Shown: positions 1 to 10,000, counted from the stretch's first letter. The stretch: DNA of 58,571 bases from Pseudomonas fluorescens (GCF_000968015.1 NZ_LACH01000013.1:1-58571), one strand, 5' to 3'. The notes: generated by a model from the letters alone, not told the origin. A program made the numbers and translations.

Positions 1-407
1 GCCGCACGGCGCTACGCGCCTCCCCCCTGATGCACACCTCCACTCGGCCTGCCGAAGGGGCGAAAGATCAAGATCAAGTTCAAGTTCAAGATCAAGTTCA
101 AGATCAAGTTCAAGATCAAGTTCAAGTTCAAGTTCAAGTTCAAGTTCAAGTTCAAGTTCAAGTTCAAGTTCAAGTTCAAGTTCAAGATCAACGTCAAAAG
201 CCAAAGCCAAAGCCAAAGCCAAAGCCAAAGCCAAAGCCAAATCAAAAGATCGCAGCCTTCGGCAGCTCCTTGTATTGGTGTACACCCGCCCTTCACCACT
301 CAATAGGTCGAGCGTTAGCTCGCCTGCTTTTGATCTTGATCTTTCGCCCCTTCGGCAGGCCGAGCGTAGGTGTTCATCAGGGGGGTAGGCGCGTAGCGCC
401 GTGCGGC
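1..407. repeat. Inverted repeat enclosing hexamer tandem repeats
   Basis: Bases 1-77 reappear as the reverse complement at about 330-407 with one indel and a few mismatches. Between these arms lie about 21 copies of a hexamer RWTCAA (GATCAA or GTTCAA) at 66-191, then about 6 copies of CCAAAG at 201-236, then a segment (about 245-270) resembling a short repeat I remember as frequent in P. fluorescens intergenic regions. A small extra palindrome, GTGCGGC-GAA-GCCGCAC, sits at 401-417. Because the unit is a hexamer, long open frames run through it on both strands and would encode dipeptide repeats; I do not consider them genes. The left arm touches the window edge, so the element may extend further. 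Confidence 0.85.
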
Positions 408-410
408 GAA

Positions 411-660
411 GCCGCACACATCGAGAGGAGGTCGTCGCGAAGCAGACCGTAGGCGATGCCCCCTGATGGGCACCGTAGCGAGGGAACGCGGAGCCTCAGC
501 GAGGCGCCGTACGCCGGGGCGAAGCCTTTTGCTTACTTTTCGGCGTCTGGAAAAGTGAGTCGCTGTAAGAGCGAAACCATAATCAGCCGTTACCGCAGAA
601 ACGGATATGTACACGACCAAAAAGCCAGTCGGCCCTAAGGCCGCTGCGACCGCACAAACA
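411..660. other. Non-coding stretch beside the repeat, possible repeated remnant
   Basis: This stretch lies between the inverted-repeat block and the gltA terminator. The plus strand has a 60-codon open frame (456-638) without a convincing ribosome binding site. Its C-terminal part (SRYRRNGYV) resembles, from memory, small recurrent pseudo-coding fragments seen next to repeats in P. fluorescens genomes. I see no promoter or RNA gene. Confidence 0.35.
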
Positions 661-661
661 A

Positions 662-696
662 AAACGGCCTCTATATAAACAGAGGCCGTTCCCGGT
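662..696 (-). terminator. Rho-independent terminator of gltA
   Basis: On the minus strand the stem AACGGCCTCT / AGAGGCCGTT is followed by a run of T. It lies about 40 bases past the gltA stop codon. Confidence 0.85.
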
Positions 697-733
697 GCAG
701 CGTACAACTCAAGACGTTATCGCAAGACAGGTC

Positions 734-2023
734 TTATTTGCGGTCTTCCAGCTTGGTGATGTCACGCGACTCGTAGCCGGTGTACAGCTGGCGCGGACGG
801 CCAATCTTGTACGGGCTGGAGAGCATTTCTTTCCAGTGGGAGATCCAGCCGACGGTCCGCGCCAAAGCGAAGATTACGGTGAACATGCTGGTTGGAATGC
901 CGATCGCCTTGAGGATGATCCCCGAGTAGAAGTCGACGTTCGGGTACAGCGAGCGTTCGATGAAGTACGGGTCGGTCAGGGCGATCTCTTCCAGGCGCAT
1001 GGCCAGTTCGAGTTGCGGATCGTTGGTGATGCCCAGTTCTTTCAGCACTTCGTCGCAGGTCTGCTTCATCACTGTTGCGCGTGGGTCGCGGTTTTTGTAA
1101 ACCCGGTGACCGAAGCCCATCAGCTTGAACGGATCGTTCTTGTCCTTGGCCTTGGCGATGTACTTGTCGATGTTCGACACATCGCCAATTTCATCGAGCA
1201 TGGTCAGAACAGCTTCGTTCGCGCCGCCGTGGGCAGGGCCCCACAGTGCAGCGATGCCGGCGGCAATACAGGCGAACGGGTTGGCACCCGAAGAGCCGGC
1301 CAGGCGTACGGTGGACGTCGATGCGTTCTGCTCGTGGTCGGCATGGAGGATGAAGATCTTGTCCATGGCGTTGGCGAGTACCGGGCTGATCGGTTTGATC
1401 TCGCACGGGGTGTTGAACATCATGTGCAGGAAGTTTTCCGCGTACGTCAGGTCGTTGCGCGGGTACATCATGGGTTGACCCATGGAGTACTTGTAAACCA
1501 TCGCTGCCAGGGTTGGCATCTTGGCAACCAGACGGATCGCGGAAATTTCGCGATGCTGCGGGTTATTGATGTCCAGGGAGTCGTGGTAGAAGGCCGAGAG
1601 GGCGCCGACTACGCCGCACATGACGGCCATTGGGTGGGCGTCGCGACGGAAACCATTGAAGAACGTCTTCAGCTGCTCGTGAACCATGGTGTGGTTTTTC
1701 ACGGTGCTGACGAACTGGGCCTTCTGTTCTGCGGTCGGCAATTCGCCGTTGAGCAGCAGATAGCAGGTTTCCAGGTAGTCCGACTTTTCAGCCAACTGTT
1801 CGATCGGGTAGCCGCGGTGCAGCAGAATGCCGTTGTCGCCGTCGATATAGGTGATCTTCGACTCGCAGGAAGCTGTCGACATGAAACCAGGGTCAAAGGT
1901 GAAACGGCCCGTGGCCGTCAGGCCCCGAACATCGATAACATCGGGACCAACGGTGCCGGTTAAAATGGGCAGCTCGACGGGGGCTGCGCCCTCGATGATC
2001 AACTGCGCTTTTTTGTCAGCCAT
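734..2023 (-). CDS. gltA: Citrate synthase
   Basis: GltA condenses oxaloacetate and acetyl-CoA to citrate, the entry step of the TCA cycle, in the cytoplasm. The 429-residue length matches the hexameric, NADH-sensitive type II enzymes of Gram-negative bacteria. The conserved segment [14 protein letters not shown] carries the His of the active site and following charged residues, and a second conserved stretch, [18 protein letters not shown], is present in the middle. The start is fixed by a perfect AGGAGG six bases upstream of the ATG. The gene is divergent from sdhC across a 363-base region holding a promoter for each side, and is followed by a strong terminator, so it is probably monocistronic. 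Identity is very secure. Confidence 0.98.
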   Translation of the reverse strand: MADKKAQLIIEGAAPVELPILTGTVGPDVIDVRGLTATGRFTFDPGFMSTASCESKITYIDGDNGILLHRGYPIEQLAEKSDYLETCYLLLNGELPTAEQKAQFVSTVKNHTMVHEQLKTFFNGFRRDAHPMAVMCGVVGALSAFYHDSLDINNPQHREISAIRLVAKMPTLAAMVYKYSMGQPMMYPRNDLTYAENFLHMMFNTPCEIKPISPVLANAMDKIFILHADHEQNASTSTVRLAGSSGANPFACIAAGIAALWGPAHGGANEAVLTMLDEIGDVSNIDKYIAKAKDKNDPFKLMGFGHRVYKNRDPRATVMKQTCDEVLKELGITNDPQLELAMRLEEIALTDPYFIERSLYPNVDFYSGIILKAIGIPTSMFTVIFALARTVGWISHWKEMLSSPYKIGRPRQLYTGYESRDITKLEDRK

Positions 2024-2081
2024 GTGGCCTCCTATTTATGCTTGAAATCATCAGACAGACCCCCCACGCAGGGCCCGCACC

Positions 2082-2109
2082 ACTATAGTGAGATAAATTC
2101 GAATGTCAA
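2082..2109 (-). promoter_or_regulatory. Sigma-70-like promoter of gltA
   Basis: Read on the minus strand, TTGACA (2104-2109) and TATAGT (2082-2087) are separated by 16 bases. Transcription would begin near 2075, giving an untranslated leader of about 50 bases before gltA. This is a prediction from consensus match only. Confidence 0.7.
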
Positions 2110-2386
2110 TTTGCCTAAAGTCTTGCTCCAGAAGGCTTTAACCGGACTTTTTCCTCGAAATTGACTGCCATTTACGCCTTTTATACGACTTGTGCAATGA
2201 GCTATTAGGGGAAGGCGATTGCGTTGTCATTAGTAGCCTAACTGTCTATACTCGGCCTCCGACCGCCAGGGGCTTTTGGGCCTGCTTTACTGGGGGTCGC
2301 ACTCCCTGGGTGGTGGGTACCTGACCAGTGCACTCCCCAACAACTTTGCCCTGATTGTTAGGGGCTCTTCAGTGTGAAAAAAAGCC
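2110..2386. promoter_or_regulatory. gltA-sdhC intergenic region with sdh promoter
   Basis: This is the rest of the divergent control region. On the plus strand TTGTCA (2224-2229), a 17-base spacer and TATACT (2247-2252) form a good sigma-70-like promoter for sdhCDAB. Transcription would start near 2259 and leave a leader of about 128 bases. The leader can fold near its 3' end, where CAACAA (2340-2345) faces TTGTTA (2355-2360). No gene is visible here. Confidence 0.65.
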
Positions 2387-2761
2387 GTGAATAGCCAACG
2401 ACCTGTAAACCTAGACCTAAGGACCATCAAACTCCCAGTCACTGCTTACACGTCCATTCTTCACCGAATCTCCGGAATCATCCTCTTTGTCAGCCTGGCC
2501 ATCATGCTTTATGCATTGGACAAGTCGCTCGGCTCGGAAGAAGGCTTCGGTCAGGTGAAAGCGTGTCTGACCAGTCCGCTAGCCAAGCTAGTGACATGGG
2601 GCATCCTGTCCGCCTTGCTGTATCACTTGGTTGCCGGTGTGCGCCACTTGATGATGGACATGGGCATCGGCGAGTCGCTTGAGGGCGGCAAACTGGGCTC
2701 GAAAATCGTTATCGCCGTTTCCGTGGTGGTAATCGTTCTGGCAGGAGTTTGGATATGGTAA
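2387..2761 (+). CDS. sdhC: Succinate dehydrogenase cytochrome b556 subunit
   Basis: SdhC is one of two membrane anchors of respiratory complex II; with SdhD it holds heme b and the ubiquinone site. The 124-residue product begins MNSQRPVNLDLRTIKLPVTA, which is typical of the family, and has three hydrophobic segments (about 30-50, 68-88 and 105-124). The SILHRISG segment and the conserved His residues near YHLVAGVRHLMMD fit heme and quinone binding. The start is a GTG; an earlier GTG at 2374 is out of frame and hits a stop. The stop codon overlaps the sdhD start. It is the first gene of the sdhCDAB operon. Confidence 0.95.
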   Translation: MNSQRPVNLDLRTIKLPVTAYTSILHRISGIILFVSLAIMLYALDKSLGSEEGFGQVKACLTSPLAKLVTWGILSALLYHLVAGVRHLMMDMGIGESLEGGKLGSKIVIAVSVVVIVLAGVWIW

Positions 2762-3123
2762 CTAACGTCACGAACCTGTCGCGTTCGGGCCTCTATGACT
2801 GGATGGCACAACGTGTGTCTGCGGTCGTTCTCGCGGCTTACTTCATCTTCCTGATCGGATACGTCGTTGCCCATCCTGGCATCGGCTACGCCCAATGGCA
2901 TGAACTGTTCGCAAGCAACTGGATGCGTATTTTCAGTCTCCTTGCCCTCGTTGCCCTCGGCGCTCACGCCTGGGTCGGCATGTGGACCATCGCGACCGAC
3001 TACCTGACGCCAATGGCGTTCGGCAAGTCCGCGACTGCAATACGTTTCCTCTTCCAGGCGGTATGCGGCGTCGCGATGTTCGCGTACTTCGTCTGGGGTG
3101 TGCAGATTCTTTGGGGTATCTGA
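2755..3123 (+). CDS. sdhD: Succinate dehydrogenase membrane anchor subunit
   Basis: SdhD is the second membrane anchor of complex II. The 122-residue product has three transmembrane segments and the family signature RVSAVVLAAYF near the N-terminus and AHAWVGMWTIATDYL in the middle, where conserved His and Asp/Tyr residues support heme and quinone binding. I chose the ATG at 2755, which overlaps the end of sdhC by 7 bases (ATGGTAA), rather than the TTG two codons earlier. The overlap indicates translational coupling with sdhC. sdhA begins 3 bases after the stop. Confidence 0.95.
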   Translation: MVTNVTNLSRSGLYDWMAQRVSAVVLAAYFIFLIGYVVAHPGIGYAQWHELFASNWMRIFSLLALVALGAHAWVGMWTIATDYLTPMAFGKSATAIRFLFQAVCGVAMFAYFVWGVQILWGI

Positions 3124-3126
3124 TTC

Positions 3127-4902
3127 ATGTCTACTACAGTTAATACGCTTTCGTTCGACGCCATCATCATTGGCGGCGGCGGTGCCGGCATGCGCGCTGC
3201 TCTGCAGCTGGCACAAGGTGGTCACAAGACTGCCGTAGTTACCAAGGTTTTCCCGACTCGCTCGCACACTGTATCCGCCCAGGGTGGCATCACTTGCGCC
3301 ATCGCGTCCGCTGATCCGAACGATGACTGGCGCTGGCACATGTACGATACCGTCAAGGGTTCCGACTATATCGGTGACCAGGACGCTATCGAATACATGT
3401 GTTCCGTAGGCCCGGAAGCGGTCTTCGAGCTCGAGCACATGGGCTTGCCGTTCTCCCGTACCGAACAAGGCCGCATCTATCAGCGTCCGTTCGGCGGTCA
3501 GTCGAAAGACTTTGGTAAAGGTGGCCAGGCTGCCCGTACTTGCGCCGCTGCCGACCGTACCGGTCACGCACTGCTACACACCCTGTACCAGGCCAACCTC
3601 AAGGCCGGCACCGTATTCCTCAACGAATACTACGGCGTCGACCTGGTGAAGAACGAAGACGGTGCCTTTGTCGGCATGATCGTCATCTGCATCGAAACCG
3701 GCGAAACTTCCTACGTCCGCGCTAACGCCACTGTACTGGCGACTGGCGGTGCAGGTCGTATCTACTCGTCCACCACCAATGCCCTGATCAACACCGGTGA
3801 CGGCGTCGGCATGGCTCTGCGCGCTGGCGTGCCGGTACAAGACATCGAAATGTGGCAGTTCCACCCGACCGGCATCGCCGGCGCCGGTGTACTGGTTACT
3901 GAAGGCTGCCGCGGTGAAGGCGGTTACCTGATCAACAAGCACGGCGAGCGTTTCATGGAGCGTTATGCTCCGAACGCCAAAGACCTTGCTGGTCGTGACG
4001 TTGTTGCTCGCTCGATGGTTAAAGAAATCATCGCCGGCAACGGTTGCGGTCCGGATGGCGACCACGTAATGCTGAAACTCGATCACCTCGGTGAAGAAGT
4101 TCTGCACAGCCGTCTGCCAGGCATCATGGAACTGTCCAAGACTTTCGCCCACGTCGATCCAGCCGTGGCGCCGATTCCGGTCGTTCCAACCTGCCACTAT
4201 ATGATGGGCGGCGTTGCCACCAACATTCATGGTCAGGCAATCACCCAGGACGCCGACGGCGTTGACCAGATCATTCCTGGTCTGTTCGCAGTGGGCGAAG
4301 TGGCGTGCGTATCGGTTCACGGTGCCAACCGTCTGGGCGGCAACTCGCTGCTCGACCTGGTGGTATTCGGCCGTGCGGCCGGCCTGTTCCTGGAACAGAC
4401 CCTGAAAGAAGGCGTCGACTACACCCGCGCTCGCCAGTCCGACATCGACGCTGCCCTGGCACGTCTCGATGGCCTGAACTCGCGTACCGAAGGCGAAGAC
4501 GTCGCCACCCTGCGTAAAGAACTGCAAAACTGCATGCAGAACTACTTCGGTGTGTTCCGTACCGGCGAATACATGCAGAAGGGTATTGCCCAGCTGGCTG
4601 ATCTGCGTGGCCGTATCGCCAACGTCAAGATCAACGACAAGAGCCAGGCGTTCAACACCGCTCGTATCGAAGCTCTGGAATTGCAGAACCTGCTGGAAGT
4701 GGCCGAAGCTACCGCCATCGCCGCAGAGATCCGCAAAGAGTCCCGCGGCGCTCACGCCCGTGAAGACTACGAAGACCGCGACGACGAAAACTGGCTGTGC
4801 CACACCCTGTACTTCCCGGGTGACAAGCGCGTAACCAAGCGTGCTGTGAACTTCTCGCCGAAGACTGTTCCGACTTTTGAACCTAAGATTCGGACTTATT
4901 AA
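3127..4902 (+). CDS. sdhA: Succinate dehydrogenase flavoprotein subunit
   Basis: SdhA is the catalytic subunit of complex II; it oxidises succinate to fumarate and passes electrons through covalently bound FAD. The 591-residue protein has the dinucleotide-binding GGGGAG near residue 17 and the flavinylation motif SHTVSAQGG, with His at about residue 47. A conserved substrate-binding segment QFHPTGI and the [13 protein letters not shown] motif follow. The C-terminal region ends with the typical YFPGDKRV... segment. It lies between sdhD (3-base gap) and sdhB (11 bases) and is clearly part of one transcript. Confidence 0.98.
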   Translation: MSTTVNTLSFDAIIIGGGGAGMRAALQLAQGGHKTAVVTKVFPTRSHTVSAQGGITCAIASADPNDDWRWHMYDTVKGSDYIGDQDAIEYMCSVGPEAVFELEHMGLPFSRTEQGRIYQRPFGGQSKDFGKGGQAARTCAAADRTGHALLHTLYQANLKAGTVFLNEYYGVDLVKNEDGAFVGMIVICIETGETSYVRANATVLATGGAGRIYSSTTNALINTGDGVGMALRAGVPVQDIEMWQFHPTGIAGAGVLVTEGCRGEGGYLINKHGERFMERYAPNAKDLAGRDVVARSMVKEIIAGNGCGPDGDHVMLKLDHLGEEVLHSRLPGIMELSKTFAHVDPAVAPIPVVPTCHYMMGGVATNIHGQAITQDADGVDQIIPGLFAVGEVACVSVHGANRLGGNSLLDLVVFGRAAGLFLEQTLKEGVDYTRARQSDIDAALARLDGLNSRTEGEDVATLRKELQNCMQNYFGVFRTGEYMQKGIAQLADLRGRIANVKINDKSQAFNTARIEALELQNLLEVAEATAIAAEIRKESRGAHAREDYEDRDDENWLCHTLYFPGDKRVTKRAVNFSPKTVPTFEPKIRTY

Positions 4903-4913
4903 GGGTGGCCGCC

Positions 4914-5618
4914 ATGTTGCAAGTCAGTGTTTATCGCTACAACCCTGATCAGGACGCTGCGCCGTTCATGCAGGAATTTTCGGTCGATACCGGTGGTAAA
5001 GACCTGATGGTGCTGGACGTGCTGGCCCTGATCAAAGAGCAGGACGAAGGTTTCTCCTATCGTCGCTCTTGCCGTGAAGGTGTTTGCGGTTCCGACGGCA
5101 TGAACATCAACGGCAAAAACGGTCTGGCGTGCGTCACGCCGCTGTCCGCTGTCGTAAAAGGTAACAAGCTGATCGTTCGTCCTCTGCCAGGTTTGCCGGT
5201 TATCCGTGACCTGGTCGTCGATATGAGCATCTTCTACAAGCAATACGAAAAGGTTAAGCCATACCTGCAGAACGACACGCCGGCTCCGGCCATCGAACGT
5301 CTGCAGACCCCTGAAGAGCGTGAAAAGCTCGACGGTCTGTACGAGTGCATCCTGTGCGCTTGCTGCTCGACCTCTTGCCCGTCCTTCTGGTGGAACCCGG
5401 ACAAGTTCCTGGGTCCAGCTGCTCTGCTGCAAGCGTATCGCTTCCTGGCAGACAGCCGCGACACCAAGACTGCCGAGCGTCTGGCTTCGCTGGATGACCC
5501 GTTCAGCGTATTCCGCTGCCGCGGGATCATGAACTGCGTCAACGTCTGTCCGAAAGGCCTGAACCCGACTAAGGCCATCGGTCACGTACGTAACATGCTG
5601 CTGCAAAGCGGCGTGTGA
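4914..5618 (+). CDS. sdhB: Succinate dehydrogenase iron-sulfur subunit
   Basis: SdhB transfers electrons from the SdhA flavin to ubiquinone through three iron-sulfur clusters. The 234-residue protein shows all ligands: SCREGVCGSDG plus a later Cys for the 2Fe-2S cluster (Cys53, Cys58, Asp61, Cys73), CILCACCSTSCP for the 4Fe-4S cluster, and CRGIMNCVNVCPKGL for the 3Fe-4S and remaining ligands. I start at the ATG at 4914, which gives MLQVSVYRYNP as in relatives, instead of the in-frame GTG at 4905. A purine-rich AAGGG lies just upstream. It is the last gene of the sdh cluster before a hairpin at 5673. Confidence 0.97.
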   Translation: MLQVSVYRYNPDQDAAPFMQEFSVDTGGKDLMVLDVLALIKEQDEGFSYRRSCREGVCGSDGMNINGKNGLACVTPLSAVVKGNKLIVRPLPGLPVIRDLVVDMSIFYKQYEKVKPYLQNDTPAPAIERLQTPEEREKLDGLYECILCACCSTSCPSFWWNPDKFLGPAALLQAYRFLADSRDTKTAERLASLDDPFSVFRCRGIMNCVNVCPKGLNPTKAIGHVRNMLLQSGV

Positions 5619-5672
5619 TTCAGCTGCCGTAACCCGGCTGTTGTAAATGTAGTACCGCTGTACCCGTAGATG

Positions 5673-5706
5673 CTACGGCGCAGGCTTCAACCGGCGCCGT
5701 AGTTTT
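5673..5706 (+). terminator. Hairpin between sdhB and sucA
   Basis: A perfect 9-bp stem CTACGGCGC / GCGCCGTAG with a 12-base loop is followed by TTTT. It could end or attenuate sdh transcription before sucA; the short T-run suggests a leaky terminator. The surrounding 276-base gap has no gene. Confidence 0.6.
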
Positions 5707-5894
5707 AACCTGAGCAGCAGCTCACAAAGCTGCCGCTCTTATTTTGAAGAAATGAGACAAGCAGGGGCATCCGGGCTGGTACCCGGACTATCAGCGTGAT
5801 CCTAAGTGGCTTGTTTTGGTCGCTGCATTCGGACTTCTGCAAGTTTGCTCGGTGTCGACGCCGATGGTGTTCCCCTAACCGAGGGTGACCAAGC

Positions 5895-8726
5895 ATGCAA
5901 GAAAGCGTGATGCAGCGCATGTGGAACAGTGCCCACCTTTCAGGTGGAAACGCTGCCTATGTGGAAGAGCTTTATGAGCTCTACCTGCACGACCCTAACG
6001 CTGTGCCAGAAGAGTGGCGCACCTACTTTCAGAAGTTGCCGACTGACGGCAACTCTGCCACCGATGTTTCGCACTCCACAATTCGCGATCATTTCGTCTT
6101 GCTGGCAAAGAACCAGCGCCGCGCCCAACCGGTTTCCGCCGGCAGCGTGAGCAGTGAGCACGAGAAGAAGCAAGTTGAAGTGCTGCGATTGATCCAGGCC
6201 TACCGTATGCGTGGCCACCAGGCAGCCCAGCTTGACCCGCTGGGGCTGTGGCAGCGTCCTGCACCAGCAGACCTGTCGATCAATCATTACGGCTTGACCA
6301 ATGCCGATCTTGATACGACCTTCCGTGCCGGCGACCTGTTCATCGGCAAAGAGGAGGCGAGCCTACGCGAAATTCACGAAGCGTTGCAGCAGACATATTG
6401 CCGCACCATCGGCGCTGAATTCACGCACATCACCGATTCCGAGCAACGCCAGTGGTTCCAGCAGCGTCTGGAAAGCGTGCGCGGCCGTCCGACGTACTCC
6501 GCCGACATCAAGAGCCACCTGCTCGAGCGTGTCACCGCGGGCGAAGGTCTGGAAAAGTACCTGGGCACCAAATACCCGGGTACCAAGCGTTTCGGTCTGG
6601 AAGGCGGCGAGAGCCTGATTCCGATGCTCGACGAGCTGATCCAGCGTTCCGGTTCCTACGGCACCAAGGAAATCGTCATCGGCATGGCCCACCGTGGTCG
6701 TCTGAACGTGCTGGTCAACACCTTCGGCAAGAACCCGCGCGAGCTGTTCGACGAGTTCGAAGGCAAGAAGAAGGTTGAGCTGGGTTCCGGTGACGTTAAA
6801 TATCACCAGGGCTTCTCGTCCAACGTGATGACCACTGGCGGTGAAGTTCACCTGGCCATGGCGTTCAACCCGTCCCACCTGGAAATCGTATCTCCAGTGG
6901 TCGAGGGTTCGGTTCGCGCCCGTCAGGATCGTCGTAACGACCCTACCGGCGAGAAGGTGCTGCCGATCTCCATCCACGGTGACGCGGCATTCGCCGGTCA
7001 AGGCGTGGTCATGGAAACCTTCCAGATGTCGCAGACCCGCGGTTTCAAGACCGGCGGCACCGTGCACATCGTGATCAACAACCAGGTCGGTTTCACCATC
7101 AGCAACCCGCTGGACTCGCGCTCCACCGAGTACGCGACCGACGTTGCGAAGATGATCCAGGCGCCGATCCTCCATGTGAATGGCGATGATCCGGAAGCCG
7201 TGTTGTTCGTGACCCAGCTGGCCATCGACTACCGCATGCAGTTCAAGCGTGACGTGGTGATCGACCTGGTCTGCTACCGTCGTCGTGGCCACAACGAGGC
7301 CGACGAGCCAAGCGGCACCCAGCCAATCATGTATCAGCAGATCACCAAACAGCGCACCACCCGTGAACTGTATGCTGATCGCCTGACTCAGAGCGGTGTG
7401 CTGGACGTTGAGCGTGTTCAGGCGAAAGTCGACGAATACCGCAATGCGCTGGACAACGGTCTGCATGTTGTAAAAAGCCTGGTCAAAGAGCCGAACAAAG
7501 AGTTGTTCGTGGACTGGCGTCCGTATCTGGGCCACGCCTGGACCGCGCGTCACGACACTCGCTTCGATCTGAAAACCTTGCAGGAACTGTCCGCCAAGCT
7601 GCTGGAAATTCCGGAAGGCTTCGTGGTTCAGCGCCAGGTCTCGAAAATCTACGAAGACCGTCAGAAAATGCAAGCCGGCGGCCTGCCGATCAACTGGGGT
7701 TACGCCGAAACCATGGCGTACGCGACCCTGGCGTTCGAAGGTCACCCGATTCGCATGACGGGTCAGGACATCGGTCGCGGTACGTTCTCGCACCGTCACG
7801 CTGTCTTGCACAACCAGAAAGACGCGGGTACCTACGTCCCGCTGCAAAACCTGTACAAGGGCCAGCCACGTTTCGACCTGTACGATTCGTTCCTGTCCGA
7901 AGAAGCCGTGCTGGCGTTCGAATACGGTTACTCGACCACCACGCCTGAGGCGCTGGTGATCTGGGAAGCCCAGTTCGGCGACTTCGCCAACGGTGCCCAA
8001 GTGGTTATCGACCAGTTCATCACCAGTGGCGAGCACAAGTGGGGCCGTCTCTGCGGTCTGACCATGCTGCTGCCGCACGGTTATGAAGGTCAGGGGCCGG
8101 AGCACTCTTCGGCTCGTCTGGAGCGTTACCTGCAGCTGTGCGCCGAGCACAACATTCAGGTAGCCGTACCGACTACGCCGGCTCAGATCTACCACTTGCT
8201 GCGTCGTCAGGTGATTCGCCCGCTGCGCAAGCCATTGATCGTTCTGACTCCGAAGTCGCTGCTGCGTCACAAGCTGGCCATCTCGACTCTGGAAGATCTG
8301 GCCGAAGGTTCGTTCCAGACCGTTATCCCGGAAATCGATGCACTGGACCCGAAAAAGGTCGAGCGCGTTGTTCTGTGTAGCGGCAAGGTCTACTACGACC
8401 TGCTGGAAAAACGCCGTGCCGAAGGTCGTGATGACATCGCCGTCGTGCGTATCGAGCAGCTGTACCCATTCCCTGAGGACGACTTGAAAGAAGTCCTGGC
8501 TCCTTACACCAACGTCAAAAATGCCGTGTGGTGCCAGGAAGAGCCGATGAACCAGGGGGCGTGGTACTGCAGCCAACACCACATGCGTCGCAGCATCAGC
8601 AATCTCAACAAGTCTCTCGTACTTGAGTACGCGGGCCGTGAGGCTTCTGCTGCACCTGCATGCGGTTACGCATCGATGCACGCTGAGCAGCAAGAAAAAC
8701 TGCTGCAAGACGCCTTTACTGTTTAA
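5895..8726 (+). CDS. sucA: 2-oxoglutarate dehydrogenase E1 component
   Basis: SucA decarboxylates 2-oxoglutarate with thiamine diphosphate and passes the succinyl group to the lipoyl arm of SucB. The 943-residue length is normal for the family. The N-terminus contains the E2-binding motif region (YVEELYELYLHDPNAVP), a conserved EGGESLIPMLDEL segment, and the thiamine-diphosphate motif that begins with GDAAF and ends with INNQ. The C-terminal transketolase-like half includes ALVIWEAQFGDFANGAQ. The ATG at 5895 has GAGGG 10 bases upstream. sucB starts 42 bases after the stop, so both belong to one transcript. Confidence 0.98.
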   Translation: MQESVMQRMWNSAHLSGGNAAYVEELYELYLHDPNAVPEEWRTYFQKLPTDGNSATDVSHSTIRDHFVLLAKNQRRAQPVSAGSVSSEHEKKQVEVLRLIQAYRMRGHQAAQLDPLGLWQRPAPADLSINHYGLTNADLDTTFRAGDLFIGKEEASLREIHEALQQTYCRTIGAEFTHITDSEQRQWFQQRLESVRGRPTYSADIKSHLLERVTAGEGLEKYLGTKYPGTKRFGLEGGESLIPMLDELIQRSGSYGTKEIVIGMAHRGRLNVLVNTFGKNPRELFDEFEGKKKVELGSGDVKYHQGFSSNVMTTGGEVHLAMAFNPSHLEIVSPVVEGSVRARQDRRNDPTGEKVLPISIHGDAAFAGQGVVMETFQMSQTRGFKTGGTVHIVINNQVGFTISNPLDSRSTEYATDVAKMIQAPILHVNGDDPEAVLFVTQLAIDYRMQFKRDVVIDLVCYRRRGHNEADEPSGTQPIMYQQITKQRTTRELYADRLTQSGVLDVERVQAKVDEYRNALDNGLHVVKSLVKEPNKELFVDWRPYLGHAWTARHDTRFDLKTLQELSAKLLEIPEGFVVQRQVSKIYEDRQKMQAGGLPINWGYAETMAYATLAFEGHPIRMTGQDIGRGTFSHRHAVLHNQKDAGTYVPLQNLYKGQPRFDLYDSFLSEEAVLAFEYGYSTTTPEALVIWEAQFGDFANGAQVVIDQFITSGEHKWGRLCGLTMLLPHGYEGQGPEHSSARLERYLQLCAEHNIQVAVPTTPAQIYHLLRRQVIRPLRKPLIVLTPKSLLRHKLAISTLEDLAEGSFQTVIPEIDALDPKKVERVVLCSGKVYYDLLEKRRAEGRDDIAVVRIEQLYPFPEDDLKEVLAPYTNVKNAVWCQEEPMNQGAWYCSQHHMRRSISNLNKSLVLEYAGREASAAPACGYASMHAEQQEKLLQDAFTV

Positions 8727-8768
8727 CGCCTTCGCGCACCTGAAACCGAATTTAAGGACCCACAGATA

Positions 8769-9989
8769 ATGGCTATCGAAATCAAAGCCCCCACTTTCCC
8801 GGAATCGGTTGCCGATGGCACCGTTGCCACCTGGCACAAAAAGCCGGGCGACGCCGTCAAGCGCGATGACCTGATCGTCGACATCGAAACTGACAAAGTC
8901 GTATTGGAAGTGTTGGCCACCGCTGATGGCGTGCTGGGCGCTATCGTCAAGAACGAAGGCGACACCGTTCTGTCCGACGAAGTTCTGGGCTCCATCGAAG
9001 CGGGCGGCGCTGCTGCCGCTCCAGCTGCTGCCGCTGCTCCGGCCGCTGCACAAGCTGCTGCTCCAGCCGCTGAAGGCGAAGATGATCCTGTTGCTGCACC
9101 GGCTGCTCGCAAGCTGGCTGAAGAAAACGGCATCAACATCGCTTCCGTTGCCGGCACTGGCAAAGGCGGTCGTGTGACCAAGGAAGACGTTGTTGCCGCT
9201 GTAGCTGCCAAGAAAGCCGCTCCGGCTGCCACGCCTGCCAAGGCTGCTGCTCCTGCTGGCGCTGCTCCTGTATTCGCCGCTGGCGACCGCATCGAGAAGC
9301 GCGTACCGATGACCCGCGTACGGGCCACCGTCGCCAAGCGTCTGGTTGAAGCTCAATCGAACATGGCGATGCTGACTACTTTCAACGAAGTCGACATGAC
9401 CGAAGTCATGGCGCTGCGTTCGAAGTACAAGGACCTGTTCGAGAAGTCCCACAACGGCGTACGCCTGGGCTTCATGTCGTTCTTCGTGAAAGCGGCCACC
9501 GAAGCGCTGAAACGCTTCCCGGCTGTCAACGCGTCGATCGACGGTGCTGACATCGTTTACCACGGCTACGCTGACGTCGGTGTTGCTGTTTCCAGCGACC
9601 GCGGCCTGGTTGTTCCGGTTCTGCGTAACGCCGAACTGATGAGCCTGGCTGAAATCGAAGGCGGCATCGCCACCTTCGGCAAGAAGGCTCGTGACGGCAA
9701 GCTGTCGATGGACGAAATGACCGGTGGTACGTTCACCATCACCAACGGTGGTACTTTCGGTTCGATGATGTCGACCCCGATCGTCAACCCGCCGCAAGCG
9801 GCCATCCTGGGCATGCACAACATTCTGCAGCGTCCTATGGCGATCAACGGTCAGGTTGTTATCCGTCCGATGATGTACCTGGCGCTGTCCTACGATCACC
9901 GTCTGATCGATGGCAAAGAAGCTGTGACCTTCCTGGTTACCATCAAGAACCTGCTGGAAGACCCGGCTCGTTTGCTGCTGGATATCTGA
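8769..9989 (+). CDS. sucB: Dihydrolipoyl succinyltransferase (E2 of 2-oxoglutarate dehydrogenase)
   Basis: SucB forms the core of the 2-oxoglutarate dehydrogenase complex and transfers the succinyl group to CoA. The 406-residue protein begins with one lipoyl domain in which [11 protein letters not shown] carries the lipoylated Lys43. An Ala/Pro-rich flexible linker spans about residues 80-108. The peripheral subunit-binding domain follows (about 112-145, [11 protein letters not shown]...GRVTKEDV). The C-terminal acyltransferase domain ends with the catalytic HRLIDG (His377, Asp381). An Ala/Pro-rich second linker lies at about 150-175. Its ribosome binding site is AAGGA. It is cotranscribed with sucA; lpdG follows after 110 bases containing a hairpin. 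Confidence 0.98.
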   Translation: MAIEIKAPTFPESVADGTVATWHKKPGDAVKRDDLIVDIETDKVVLEVLATADGVLGAIVKNEGDTVLSDEVLGSIEAGGAAAAPAAAAAPAAAQAAAPAAEGEDDPVAAPAARKLAEENGINIASVAGTGKGGRVTKEDVVAAVAAKKAAPAATPAKAAAPAGAAPVFAAGDRIEKRVPMTRVRATVAKRLVEAQSNMAMLTTFNEVDMTEVMALRSKYKDLFEKSHNGVRLGFMSFFVKAATEALKRFPAVNASIDGADIVYHGYADVGVAVSSDRGLVVPVLRNAELMSLAEIEGGIATFGKKARDGKLSMDEMTGGTFTITNGGTFGSMMSTPIVNPPQAAILGMHNILQRPMAINGQVVIRPMMYLALSYDHRLIDGKEAVTFLVTIKNLLEDPARLLLDI

Positions 9990-10000
9990 TTTCGTTGCAC

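Noticed and set aside
66..236. Tandem repeats as a CRISPR array
   Set aside because: Units are 6 bases with no spacers; there are no cas genes.
30..452. Open frame with Val-Gln and Lys-Pro repeats (plus strand), and its counterpart on the minus strand at 12-299
   Set aside because: Both follow from hexamer tandem repeats, which keep frames open on any strand. There is no ribosome binding site or conserved domain.
6363..9899. 1178-codon minus-strand open frame across sucA and sucB
   Set aside because: It lies antisense to two well-conserved genes. High G+C with strong third-position bias makes such shadows common.
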